Shown piece by piece: positions 22,841 through 30,248 of a stretch of DNA of 35,298 nt. Under the pieces are notes generated by a model, which was not told where the DNA came from, searched no databases, and saw only the letters and a program-made list of their open reading frames with translations. This stretch comes from Chloroflexota bacterium (lineage in GTDB: Bacteria > Chloroflexota > Anaerolineae > Anaerolineales > E44-bin32), in assembly GCA_024277995.1 (NCBI GenBank), contig JAJRUD010000206.1, positions 1 through 35,298 of the forward strand, read 5' to 3'. The translations under genes were made by a program, and so were the position numbers. Within the stretch, counting starts at the first letter, position 1, and each line of letters starts with the position of its first letter.

Positions 22841-24135
22841 ACACCGAGCGATCGAAAGAACTATTCCTTGAAGCGCAGGACATCCTGCCGGGGGGCGTCG
22901 ATTCGCCCGTGCGCGCCTTTCGCGCCGTCGGCGGCCACCCGCTCTTCATCGCCCGCGGCCAGGGCCCCTACCTGTACGACGTGGACGGCAATCGCTACAT
23001 CGACTACGTGCTCTCCTGGGGCCCGCTGATCCTGGGCCACGCGCACCCGCGCCTCGTCGCCGCGCTCGAACAGACGCTGCACGCGGGGACCTCCTACGGT
23101 GCGCCCTGCGAGCTGGAGATCCAGCTGGCGCGCCTGATCCGCCAGGCCATGCCAGGTGTGGAGATGGTGCGCTTCGTGAACTCCGGGACCGAGGCCACCA
23201 TGAGCGCGCTGCGTCTGGCGCGCGCCTTCACCGGGCGCAAGAAGATCATCAAGTTCGAGGGCTGCTATCACGGCCACGCCGACCTGCTGCTGGTCAAGGC
23301 CGGCTCGGGCGTGGTCACCCTCGGGCTGCCCGATTCGCCGGGCGTGACACCCGGAGCCGTCCAGGATACCCTGGTTGCGCGTTTCAATGACCTGGATTCG
23401 GTGCAGGCCCTGTTCGATACACACCCAGACGACGTCGCGGCCCTGATCGTCGAGCCCGTGGCCGGCAACATGGGCGTGGTCCCGCCCGCGGAAGGGTTCC
23501 TCGCCGGCCTGCGCGAGATGGCCGATTCCTGGGGCGCGCTGCTGATCTTCGATGAGGTGATGACCGGATTCCGCGTCCACCCCGGGGGCGCGCAGGCGCT
23601 GTACGGCGTCAGGCCCGACCTGACCACCCTGGGGAAGGTCATCGGCGGCGGCCTGCCCGTGGGAGCCTACGGTGGGCGCCGAGAGATCATGGAGATGGTT
23701 GCACCGGCGGGATCCGTCTACCAGGCGGGCACGCTCTCCGGCAACCCGCTCGCCATGCGCGCCGGCATCGAGACCCTCGAAGCGCTGCTCGATCCCGGAG
23801 TGTGGGAGGGGATCACGCGCCAGGCGGCACGACTGGAAGCGGGTCTGCGCGCCGCCGCGCTCCGGTTGGACGTGCCGGTCCAGGTGACGCGCGTCGGCAC
23901 CATGTGGAGTGCCTTCTTCCTGGATCAGGAGCCGCGCGATTGGGAAAGCGTGCGCGCCAGCGACACGAAACGCTACGCGGCCTACTTCCAGGAGATGCTG
24001 CGCCGCGGTGTATACCTGGCCCCTTCACAGTTCGAAGCCGGCTTCCTCTCCACAGCCCACAGCGCCGAGGTGATTGACGCCACCCTCCAGGCATCTGAAG
24101 AAGCGCTGCAATCATTGAAGACCCACGCGCCTTGA
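22837..24135 (+). CDS. hemL: Glutamate-1-semialdehyde 2,1-aminomutase (HemL)
   Basis: PLP-dependent aminomutase making 5-aminolevulinate from the HemA product. The 432 residues include LPGGVDSPVRAF at the N-terminus, the phosphate-binding NSGTEATMSALRLARA, a GCYHGHAD block and an FDEVMTGFR strand. The PLP-binding Lys267 is in TLGKVIGGGLPVGAYGG. Class III aminotransferase fold, normal length. The ATG overlaps the hemY stop by ATGA. It is the last gene of the operon; its stop is only eight bases from the stop of the convergent M50 gene, with no terminator between. Confidence 0.97.
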   Translation: MNTERSKELFLEAQDILPGGVDSPVRAFRAVGGHPLFIARGQGPYLYDVDGNRYIDYVLSWGPLILGHAHPRLVAALEQTLHAGTSYGAPCELEIQLARLIRQAMPGVEMVRFVNSGTEATMSALRLARAFTGRKKIIKFEGCYHGHADLLLVKAGSGVVTLGLPDSPGVTPGAVQDTLVARFNDLDSVQALFDTHPDDVAALIVEPVAGNMGVVPPAEGFLAGLREMADSWGALLIFDEVMTGFRVHPGGAQALYGVRPDLTTLGKVIGGGLPVGAYGGRREIMEMVAPAGSVYQAGTLSGNPLAMRAGIETLEALLDPGVWEGITRQAARLEAGLRAAALRLDVPVQVTRVGTMWSAFFLDQEPRDWESVRASDTKRYAAYFQEMLRRGVYLAPSQFEAGFLSTAHSAEVIDATLQASEEALQSLKTHAP

Positions 24136-24143
24136 GGCGGGCC

Positions 24144-25298
24144 TCAGGAGGGACCGCTCTGCCTCGGCTCCTCGCGGCGGGCTACAAGATCTGGATGGCT
24201 GGCCAACAGCCGAAAGACCTCGTTCAAATCGCGGCTGGTGATCAAACCCACGAAGCGCCCCCCTGAAGCGACGGGCAGCGCGTCGAGCTTTTCCCGCGCC
24301 AGGCGCTCCTGCACTCGCTCGAGTTCCTCATCAGGAGAGACCGGCTCGACCTCGCGCCGCATCACCAGCACCACCGCGGTATCCGCGCCGTGGCGGTCCA
24401 GCGCTTCCACCAATCTCGCATGGGTGAGCAGGCCCAGGAGGCGCCCGCCTTCGCAGATGGGGAAATCGCTCTGCAGCGTGTTGAGGGTGATTGACACTGC
24501 GTCCCGCAACGTGGCCTGCGGCGGGAGGGCCTGCACCTGTCGCGAATAGGCCTGTGCCACGGTCAGGCCGGAAAGGGCTATGCGCCATCGCACCATGCGC
24601 CCTTCCTGCGCTGCCCCAACGTAGATGAAGATAGCGACCAGGATGAGGAAGATACCGCCCCCCAAGAACCCCCACAACCCCAGGAGCCAGGCCATACTCT
24701 GGCCCACCGATACGGCTATGGTCGTGGCACGGCCGTGGCCCATCCATGAAGGCAGCAGCGCCCGCAGCACTCGGCCCCCGTCCATCGGAAAGGCAGGCAG
24801 CAGGTTGAAGGCCGCCAGGAACAGGTTGGCGGCGAAGACGTAGGTGAACACCGCCCTCAACGTCGGCCTGCCCAGCCCGCCAAGCGCGAACATCAGCCGC
24901 CTGATCCCCAGGTCCTGGCCCCACAATGACCCCACGGCCAGAAGCAGACCGGCGAGCAGAAAGTTGACTGCCGGACCTGCGATGGCGATCACCAGCTCCT
25001 GGCGGGGGACCTCTGGCATGCGCGCCAACTGAGCGACGCCGCCGATGGGCAGCAGCACGATCTGCTTGACTTCGACGCCGTAACGCATCGCAGCCATACT
25101 GTGGCCCAACTCATGCAACACCACAATGACGAAGAGCAGCAGCGTGACGATCACGCCGTAGGCCGCACCGGCCCAGCCGCGCCCGTTGAGCCAGCCGAAC
25201 TGCAGCGCGGCCCAAACCAGAATCAGCGGGAAAGTGAGGTGCACCCTCAACGCGATGCCGCGCACGCGAAACAGGTGGATGGATCCGTTCATGCACAT
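24144..25298 (-). CDS. M50 site-2-type protease with CBS region
   Basis: A 384-residue membrane metalloprotease of the SpoIVFB/S2P-like M50 family. About five or six transmembrane segments occupy residues 18-225. The zinc site is H62-E63-L64-G65-H66, with the third ligand Asp173 in NLLPAFPMDGGRVL. The cytoplasmic C-terminus (about 240-370) has two CBS-like repeats: VSITLNTLQSDFPICEGGRL with LLGLLTHARLVEAL, and LDALPVASGGRFVGLITSRD. These probably bind an adenine nucleotide and gate activity. The substrate may be a membrane-bound anti-sigma factor or another transmembrane protein, but no such partner is adjacent. Start ATG 25298 and a second ATG two codons later are both plausible, with GGGGAG and AAAGGG nearby. 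Confidence 0.93.
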   Translation of the reverse strand: MCMNGSIHLFRVRGIALRVHLTFPLILVWAALQFGWLNGRGWAGAAYGVIVTLLLFVIVVLHELGHSMAAMRYGVEVKQIVLLPIGGVAQLARMPEVPRQELVIAIAGPAVNFLLAGLLLAVGSLWGQDLGIRRLMFALGGLGRPTLRAVFTYVFAANLFLAAFNLLPAFPMDGGRVLRALLPSWMGHGRATTIAVSVGQSMAWLLGLWGFLGGGIFLILVAIFIYVGAAQEGRMVRWRIALSGLTVAQAYSRQVQALPPQATLRDAVSITLNTLQSDFPICEGGRLLGLLTHARLVEALDRHGADTAVVLVMRREVEPVSPDEELERVQERLAREKLDALPVASGGRFVGLITSRDLNEVFRLLASHPDLVARREEPRQSGPS

Positions 25299-25388
25299 CC
25301 CTTTCTCTCCCCGTCAGTATAGCAGCCGGGGAGCGCGCAGGGCCTGTGGAGATGTAAGGATTCTGTAACGACCTGCGAGGCATTCCTT

Positions 25389-25397
25389 TGCTATGAT
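25389..25397 (+). promoter_or_regulatory. Extended -10 promoter for the small TPR-like gene
   Basis: TGC-TATGAT (25389-25397) is an extended -10 element, 36 bases before the ATG at 25434. No clear -35 hexamer is present, as is common with extended -10 promoters. The region lies between divergent genes. Confidence 0.5.
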
Positions 25398-25433
25398 ACC
25401 TACAGAGCGACATCCGCAGATAGAAGAGAGCCA

Positions 25434-25685
25434 ATGGTGATAACGAGACAAGACACGATGGCAACCGTAACCACTCAGGTCCCTACCGTCGAACAGGCGT
25501 TGCAGTTTGCAGTAGAGGCCATCGAAAGGCGTGAGTTCCAGCGCGCCCGCAACGCCCTGCGCTGGGCGTTGGAGCAGGACCCGCAAAACATCGTCGCCTG
25601 GCTCTGGCTGGCGCGATGCAGCCCCGACAGTGTGACGCGCCAGATCTGTTTGCAGCGCGTGGCCGCCCTCAACCCTTACCGTTGA
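25434..25685 (+). CDS. Small TPR-like protein
   Basis: An 83-residue protein. Residues about 19-60 (VEQALQFAVEAIERREFQRA, then RNALRWALEQDPQNIVAWLW) match one and a half tetratricopeptide helices, with the usual A/W/L pattern and the DP..xAW turn. The remaining segment, LARCSPDSVTRQICLQRVAALNPY, supplies another helix pair, ending exactly at a NPYR motif that normally starts the next TPR. It therefore looks like a minimal TPR or a truncated gene with a precise end. It could serve as an adaptor. The start at 25434 has AAGAGAG upstream; ATG 25458 is possible. It has its own promoter and terminator. Confidence 0.72.
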   Translation: MVITRQDTMATVTTQVPTVEQALQFAVEAIERREFQRARNALRWALEQDPQNIVAWLWLARCSPDSVTRQICLQRVAALNPYR

Positions 25686-25711
25686 GCCCGCTTCACCCCG
25701 GCCTCATTGTC

Positions 25712-25740
25712 AAAGGCCCCCGCAATATGCGGGGGCCTTT
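25712..25740 (+). terminator. Perfect 13-bp hairpin terminator after the TPR-like gene
   Basis: AAAGGCCCCCGCA (25712-25724) and its exact complement (25728-25740) enclose a three-base loop ATA. A-run and T-run parts are built into the stem, so it can terminate from both strands. It lies 26 bases after the stop codon. Confidence 0.8.
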
Positions 25741-25931
25741 GCGCGCCGCCAGACCCGGCGCTGGAGGCCGAATAAAGGCTCCGGGACCAGGAAATCGGCC
25801 CACGATCCGGCTCCCCTAAGCCTTACGGCTATGATCACCCATTGTCCTATCGGTCTGATACGGAAACCTTCTGCCGATTGCCGGCGAAGGTCGTGTCGAT
25901 CAGGCCTTCCACGGCCCAGGGCAGCCCCAGC

Positions 25932-27065
25932 CTAATCTCTCTTGGCCGTAAGCGCTCTATCCCACTTTGACCTGAGGATCATCCCCGCCAGCTTGCGGTT
26001 GTTCAACACGCCGCGGATCTTGCCCAGGCGGACGTTGGTTTCCGTGAAGGTCCGTGGCAGGTAGCGCTGCTCCGATTCAGGTTTGCGCATGAGGGAGATG
26101 GCCTCATTGGGGCAGGCCGTAACGCATAAGCCGCATCCAATACAGCGATTGAGGTCAACGTGGACGAGGCCATCGTCAGGGATGAGCGCATCCATCTGAC
26201 AACGATCAACGCACAATTCGCAGCCGTCGCAGAGATCACCATCATGAACAGCGCAAAAGGCAGTGTGCGCCAACTCGGCAGGCATGGTATACCGCTTGAG
26301 GTTGACGAGCACGCCGCAGCAGCAGCCGCAGCAGCAGCAGATGAACGTGGCCTCCTTGGCGGCCGCGGGCTGCAAGACCAGGCCGGCTTCCTCGGCGAGC
26401 CGCAGAGTCGCCAACGCTTCTTCCTGCGTGATGTAGCGGCCCATGCCGTTGCGCACGTAGAAATCAGCGCCCGATCCAAAGGACAGGCAGGTCTCCAGGG
26501 GTTTGTCACAGCGTTCGCCAAGGATTTCCTTCTCCTGGCGGCAGATGCAGGGAGCGAGGGCGAACCTGGCATTTGCGCGCACGAGCTCCTCGGCACGCTC
26601 ATAGCCCATGACTTCAATGTCGGAGCTGATGCTCTCGCCAATGGGTATGGTGCGCAGCTGCGGGGCCTGCTTCCAGACCTGGGGCTGAAGATAGTAGGGC
26701 AGGTATTCCTCGAAATAGCCGGCGATCTCGCGATCCATCTTGTTGAGCTGAAATTCATATATGCCGACGATGAAGTGTGTCGCTGTGTACATGGGCTCCT
26801 TGCCGTCCTTGTGCCGTGCGTAGACCAGGCCTTTCCTTTCCATGCGGTCGAGCGCTTCGGCAACCTCGTCAAGAGGCTTGTTGGCACGGCGGGCGATGAC
26901 TCGCGGCGGCTCTTCAATCAGGGTGAGGTGCATGGCCAGTTCGGCTTCTTCGGGGGTGAAGAGTCGCTCGAGGATCTTTATTTCCAGGCCCGATTCGGTG
27001 GCGGGGAAGCCGCCGGGGAGGTTGTCGAGGAAACGGGCGAGTCGGCGATAGATGTCATGAGACAT
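25932..27065 (-). CDS. 4Fe-4S ferredoxin-type protein with polycysteine motif
   Basis: A 377-residue cytoplasmic protein. The N-terminal 90 residues resemble a MarR/ArsR-like winged helix (TLIEEPPRVIARRANKPLDE, then VAEALDRMERKGLVYAR). A middle domain has CICRQEKEILGERCDKPLETC, a set of Cys that could bind a cluster, then the striking run at residues 243-250: CCCCGCCC, before VLVNLKRY. Residues about 278-335 hold two ferredoxin sites (CDGCELCVDRC and CIGCGLCVTACPNEA) that bind [4Fe-4S] clusters. Related proteins occur in anaerobes beside electron-transfer or corrinoid systems, but the function is not established. ATG 27065 has a perfect AGGAGG six bases upstream. Redox sensing or electron transfer to a partner is likely (inference). 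Confidence 0.88.
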   Translation of the reverse strand: MSHDIYRRLARFLDNLPGGFPATESGLEIKILERLFTPEEAELAMHLTLIEEPPRVIARRANKPLDEVAEALDRMERKGLVYARHKDGKEPMYTATHFIVGIYEFQLNKMDREIAGYFEEYLPYYLQPQVWKQAPQLRTIPIGESISSDIEVMGYERAEELVRANARFALAPCICRQEKEILGERCDKPLETCLSFGSGADFYVRNGMGRYITQEEALATLRLAEEAGLVLQPAAAKEATFICCCCGCCCGVLVNLKRYTMPAELAHTAFCAVHDGDLCDGCELCVDRCQMDALIPDDGLVHVDLNRCIGCGLCVTACPNEAISLMRKPESEQRYLPRTFTETNVRLGKIRGVLNNRKLAGMILRSKWDRALTAKRD

Positions 27066-27453
27066 GAAAGGCCTCCTGCCGCTGGTGACGGCTTACTTCG
27101 CGGGGCGTGGATCCCCTGGTTCTAGATTAGCGGTCATAGGTGGCGGTGTCAATTGTGAGCCCTGTGAACCCAGCTGCACGCTCTCCGCATCGGACGCTTT
27201 GCCTGCGGAGCGTTCCCTCCAGGCCGTCATGGGAGCCAGACCCGTCAATCGGTCAGTGTCGACCATGACATCGTCGGCGGAGCGCCGGCCGCCATGTTCA
27301 TTCAGCGATCAAAGGAATTGGTGGAAAACGACAGCGCACTGTTCGAAGTAGAACTTGGTTCCCCGACACCCTGAGGGGGTTCAATTCGGATCGGAAGCGG
27401 GCCATCCTCCTGCGGCAACCGCGTCACGCCATGGCAGCCGGAGCGGTCTGTGC
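27066..27453. other. Intergenic stretch upstream of the polycysteine ferredoxin
   Basis: This 388-base stretch contains the promoter of the ferredoxin gene (27124-27152, minus strand) and, at the other side, the 3' end region of the isochorismatase gene. A plus-strand frame (27064-27351) has no ribosome site and reads as shadow sequence. No hairpin with a strong stem was seen except a weak CCCC/GGGG pairing around 27361-27376. Confidence 0.4.
27124..27152 (-). promoter_or_regulatory. Candidate promoter for the ferredoxin gene
   Basis: On the minus strand, an exact TTGACA (27152-27147), 17-base spacer and TAATCT (27129-27124). The -10 matches only three of six bases; the distance to the start ATG (27065) is about 58 bases. 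The perfect -35 and spacing support it. Confidence 0.45.
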
Positions 27454-28218
27454 CTACGGCTTGCTCCCCCCAGCCCCCCGCTCCCCCGCCCCCATGCTCT
27501 CCTGCCCCCTGGCTTCCACGCCCTCCCGTTCCCTATCGCCCCCCTCCAGCCATGTCAGAACCTCTCGCACGGAGACCACCTGCGCATAGCGCGAATTCAT
27601 CTCGAACAGACCCACCGCCTGCGACAGGCGGGCGCGATCGAAGACCGCCTCCTCGGGCACGAAGACTCGATAGCCGTAGGAGAAGCCATCCACCACGGTG
27701 GCCCGCACGCAGCCGGAGGTCGTACAGCCGCACACGATGAGCGAATCCACCTGCGCGCGGTTCAGCAGGGTCACCAGCGGGGTGCCGAAGAAGGCGCTGG
27801 GCTTGGTCTTGGCCAGCACCACTTCCCCGGGTCGCGGCGCGATCTCCTGGGGGATGTCCCGAGCGCCGGGCCGTGACATGGGTGCTCCCATCGCTTCGAC
27901 CTCGCCGCGCACCGTTCCCCCGTAGATGTGATCCGATCCTTGCAGCGCGACGATGTAGATGACTGGGGCCGCGCCGCGCCGCGCCGCCTGCAGCAGCTCC
28001 TCGATCCCTTCGACGGCCTCCCAGGCCTGAGGGCCGCAGGCGGTGGGCCACTCGCGCAGCGCTTCCTCCAGCGACTGCCCGCGCCGCCCGCAGAAGGCGC
28101 GCACGACGTCTACGACGAGCAGTGCCGGTCTCCGCCCGCGCGCTTGCGGCCGGCGCGCCGAGATCGCCTGGTACGTCGCGCGCTCCGTCTCATTGAACAC
28201 TTCCTCCCACCAACGCAT
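27454..28218 (-). CDS. Isochorismatase-fold cysteine amidohydrolase
   Basis: A 254-residue hydrolase of the N-carbamoylsarcosine amidase/nicotinamidase/maleamate amidase group. The catalytic triad is visible: Asp37 (LLVVDVVRAF), Lys137 (AKTKPSAFFGTPLVTLL) and nucleophile Cys170 (CGCTTSGCVRAT), with the cis-peptide region just before the Cys. N-carbamoylsarcosine amidase-like proteins share the KxxxSAFxGT block. The substrate is likely an amide or ureide, and it probably acts in the cytoplasm. ATG 28218 has GGGAGGT upstream. The last 25 residues (GDREREGVEARGQESMGAGE) form a charged low-complexity tail absent in most homologues. The gene is divergent from an ABC importer, which may supply the substrate (inference). 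Confidence 0.88.
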   Translation of the reverse strand: MRWWEEVFNETERATYQAISARRPQARGRRPALLVVDVVRAFCGRRGQSLEEALREWPTACGPQAWEAVEGIEELLQAARRGAAPVIYIVALQGSDHIYGGTVRGEVEAMGAPMSRPGARDIPQEIAPRPGEVVLAKTKPSAFFGTPLVTLLNRAQVDSLIVCGCTTSGCVRATVVDGFSYGYRVFVPEEAVFDRARLSQAVGLFEMNSRYAQVVSVREVLTWLEGGDREREGVEARGQESMGAGERGAGGSKP

Positions 28219-28435
28219 GTCCCACCTCCCTGGCTGAAGCCCGTCTTCGGCCGCGCCGAGATCGTGGCCGAGCGCCGCTCACCATCTACCCCACGGCCCG
28301 ACAGCGCGACCTTCTCCCCCGCAGGCGCCTGAATCCGGGCGCGCTGAGAGCTGATGGCTGACAGCCGATCGCTAAGCGCTCGTGAACAACGCCCGATCCC
28401 TCCCCGGCCGGCTCATTGTGAAATTCGGCACGATG

Positions 28436-28464
28436 TTGACATTTCCCCCCTGGCAGCCTATATT
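28436..28464 (+). promoter_or_regulatory. Near-consensus sigma-70 promoter of the HAAT importer operon
   Basis: TTGACA (28436-28441) and TATATT (28459-28464) are separated by exactly 17 bases: six of six and five of six matches. The start of transcription would be about 28471, giving a leader of almost 350 bases before the binding-protein gene. Confidence 0.75.
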
Positions 28465-28475
28465 AATATGTGTCG

Positions 28476-28487
28476 ACTGTCAACAGT
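28476..28487 (+). promoter_or_regulatory. Palindromic operator candidate at the transcription start
   Basis: ACTGTCAACAGT is a 5-bp inverted repeat around CA, a few bases after the expected start. TGTCAAC here (28478-28484) is also the exact complement of GTTGACA at 28435-28441 over the -35 box, so two half-sites flank the promoter. A repressor bound here would block it. The regulator is not in the window. Confidence 0.5.
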
Positions 28488-28498
28488 AGGCAGTTGCC

Positions 28499-28562
28499 AT
28501 GGGCGATGACCACGCGGCCCTAAGGGCCTGTCCAGCCCCTTTCGGAAGCGGTCATCGCCCAT
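28499..28562 (+). ncRNA. Structured 5' leader element, possible three-way junction
   Basis: Perfect 13-bp closing stem: ATGGGCGATGACC (28499-28511) with GGTCATCGCCCAT (28550-28562). Inside are a second hairpin GGCCC-TAA-GGGCC (28516-28528) and a small CTT-TCGG-AAG hairpin (28539-28548), giving a three-way junction shape. It lies in the 5' leader of the importer operon, about 28 bases from the expected start. No known riboswitch class was recognised; a cis-acting ligand-sensing or protein-binding RNA is possible, as is a plain DNA-level palindrome. Confidence 0.45.
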
Positions 28563-28751
28563 CAATTATCCACTCTCCCCGTGCCCCCGTGAGCGGGCAT
28601 CCTCACCCACGGCGTCCACCCGCTTCCGAGATGAGGTTCGGCGTTCGAGAAATCCATGGAGGTGCAGAAACCGGAAAACGGCATCCACGTTCGTCACCCT
28701 GCCCGCCCCCAAGAGCCCAACCATCGCCCTTGCGGCTGGCATCCGAGGACT

Positions 28752-28787
28752 GAAGCCGCCCAGCGCCGCGCTGGGAAAGCGGGCTTC
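28752..28787 (+). promoter_or_regulatory. Bulged hairpin just before the importer start
   Basis: The inner stem CCCAGCG-CCG-CGCTGGG (28759-28775) is extended by GAAGCC with GGCTTC (outer arms within 28752-28787, bulges AAA and GC). It ends 20 bases before the ribosome site GGAGAAGG, so it could act as the expression part of a leader switch or as a ribosome standby structure. Confidence 0.45.
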
Positions 28788-28817
28788 GCCATCGCTTTGC
28801 CTATTCGGAGAAGGATC

Positions 28818-30104
28818 ATGAGAAACCAGAGCAACAGCACCATCTCGACAGGGGGCCGGCTGCTTTCGCTACTGCTCATCGCCGCTTTCGCACTGAGCGC
28901 CTGCGGCGGGGCGGCGACTGCCACCTCGGAGGTTCCCACCGCTGCCCCCGCTCAACCGACCGAGGCCCCCACCGCCGAAAGCGCAGCGCCCGCCACAGCC
29001 GCCCCCGCTCCGACGATCAAGATCGGCGTGCTCAACCCGACCTCCGGCAACTTCGCCATTTTCGGCGATCAGGTCAACTCGGGCATCAAGCTCTACTTCG
29101 ACTCCATCGACTACCAGGTCGACGGCACGCAGGTCGAGGTCATCTACGCCGACACGGCCTTCGACCCCCAGCAGGCGCTCGAACAGGCCCGCCGACTGGT
29201 CGAACAGGAGAAGGTCGATCTCCTCATGGGGCTGGTCAACTCGGCCGTCTCCGTCCCGCTGGCGCAATACGCCGATGAGGCCAAGGTGCCGCTCTTGATC
29301 ACCGTCGCCGGCGCGCGCGCCCCGACTGGCCCCGATCGCAGCCCCTACGTCTTCCGCAGCGGCGCCGCCAACGGCCAGGAAGACCGACCGCTGGGCTGGT
29401 ACGTCGCCTCCAAGCTGGGCCTGACGCGCGCCGCCACCTTTGCCTGGGACTTCCTGGCCGGTGAGGAGCACGCCAACGACTTCATCGACACCTTCACCGC
29501 CGCCGGCGGCACGGTCGTCTCCCAGCAGAAGCCGCCCCTGGGGACCAGCGACTACGGCCCCTTCATCAGCAAGGTGGACCCGGCCGACATCGACGTCGCC
29601 TACGCCTTCTTCGCCGGTCCGGCGGCCATCAGCTTCGTCCAGCAGATGCGCCAGTTCGGCTTTACGCCTGACGTCACCCTGGCCGCGCCCGGCTTCTTCA
29701 CTGCCGGCGTGTTGGAAGCCATGGGAACCGACGCCGAGGGCCTGATCCAGGCCGCCGAGTACGCCCCCGTCCTGGACACCGCCGAGAACAGGCTCTTCCT
29801 GGAGCGCTACGACGCCTCCATCGGCGGTGAGCCCGGCGTCTACGTCGAGGAGGGCTACCTGGGCGCCATGGTAGTCGCCCAGGCCGTCGCAGCCGCCGGC
29901 GACGCTGTCGGGGATACCGAGGCCTTGCTTCAGGCGCTGGCCTCGGTGGACTTCGACGGCCCGAGCGGCCGCATCACTTTCGACGACAACGGCCAGTCCG
30001 TGCGCACCATCTACATCATCCGCGTGGTCCAGGGCGACGACGGGAAAGTGGTTCAGCAAGTGCTCGAGGCCATCCCCGACGTCTCGCAGGATTGGACGCC
30101 CTAG
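28818..30104 (+). CDS. HAAT-family (LivJ-type) ABC substrate-binding lipoprotein
   Basis: A 428-residue periplasmic binding protein anchored by lipid. The signal sequence ends in lipobox LSAC with Cys29. A Thr/Ala/Pro linker occupies residues 33-66. The type I binding fold then begins at IKIGVLNPTSGNFAIFGDQV, typical of the branched-chain amino acid/urea/amide (HAAT) family, and runs through QQALEQARRLVEQEKVDLLM and DYGPFISKVDPADIDVAYAF. The ligand could be a branched-chain amino acid, another hydrophobic amino acid, urea or a short amide, and the sequence does not decide. ATG 28818 with GGAGAAGG upstream is used; the frame extends upstream without a signal peptide. It heads an operon with two permease and two ATPase domains. 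Confidence 0.92.
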   Translation: MRNQSNSTISTGGRLLSLLLIAAFALSACGGAATATSEVPTAAPAQPTEAPTAESAAPATAAPAPTIKIGVLNPTSGNFAIFGDQVNSGIKLYFDSIDYQVDGTQVEVIYADTAFDPQQALEQARRLVEQEKVDLLMGLVNSAVSVPLAQYADEAKVPLLITVAGARAPTGPDRSPYVFRSGAANGQEDRPLGWYVASKLGLTRAATFAWDFLAGEEHANDFIDTFTAAGGTVVSQQKPPLGTSDYGPFISKVDPADIDVAYAFFAGPAAISFVQQMRQFGFTPDVTLAAPGFFTAGVLEAMGTDAEGLIQAAEYAPVLDTAENRLFLERYDASIGGEPGVYVEEGYLGAMVVAQAVAAAGDAVGDTEALLQALASVDFDGPSGRITFDDNGQSVRTIYIIRVVQGDDGKVVQQVLEAIPDVSQDWTP

Positions 30105-30192
30105 CCCCGGCACGCTCCGCATCGAGGGCTGGCGTGGCCCCGGGCTTCGCTCCCTATGAGCCCGATGCTTCGTCAGCCCCCACGGCTCCGGC

Positions 30193-30226
30193 ATATCCCC
30201 ACCTGCCGCCTGGCAGGTGGGGATAT
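30193..30226 (+). repeat. Perfect 15-bp hairpin between binding protein and LivH genes
   Basis: ATATCCCCACCTGCC (30193-30207) and its exact complement (30212-30226) enclose a four-base loop GCCT. No T-run follows. It sits 89 bases after the binding-protein stop and 22 bases before the TTG start of the permease, near its ribosome site. It matches the position of the hairpin in the sugar ABC operon at 740-768, and it may limit transcription or translation of downstream genes. Confidence 0.75.
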
Positions 30227-30248
30227 CTGGGAAGGGGATGAGCACGCA

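Larger units (their letters stand above)
28219..28817. other. Regulatory region and long leader between hydrolase and importer genes
   Basis: This 599-base stretch separates the divergent hydrolase and importer. It holds a near-consensus sigma-70 promoter (28436-28464), a palindromic operator candidate (28476-28487), a structured leader (28499-28562) and a hairpin (28752-28787) next to the ribosome site of the importer gene. A frame from ATG 28499 (84 codons) is proline/arginine-rich and is not considered a gene. No clear promoter for the hydrolase was found. Confidence 0.6.

Noticed and set aside
26313-26342. Run of CAG/GCA triplets as a microsatellite
   Set aside because: On the coding strand these are Cys codons in frame of a clear ferredoxin-type gene; it is reported as a polycysteine motif.
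27064-27351. Plus-strand 95-codon frame upstream of the ferredoxin gene
   Set aside because: Overlaps the promoter region; no ribosome site, no recognisable pattern.
28355-28380. Repeat-like stretch with GCTGATGGCTGACAGCCGATCG
   Set aside because: Only one imperfect copy is seen here, so it cannot be called a repeat from this window.
28499-28753. Plus-strand 84-codon frame in the importer leader
   Set aside because: No good ribosome site and a Pro/Arg/His-rich sequence; the region is better explained by paired stems.
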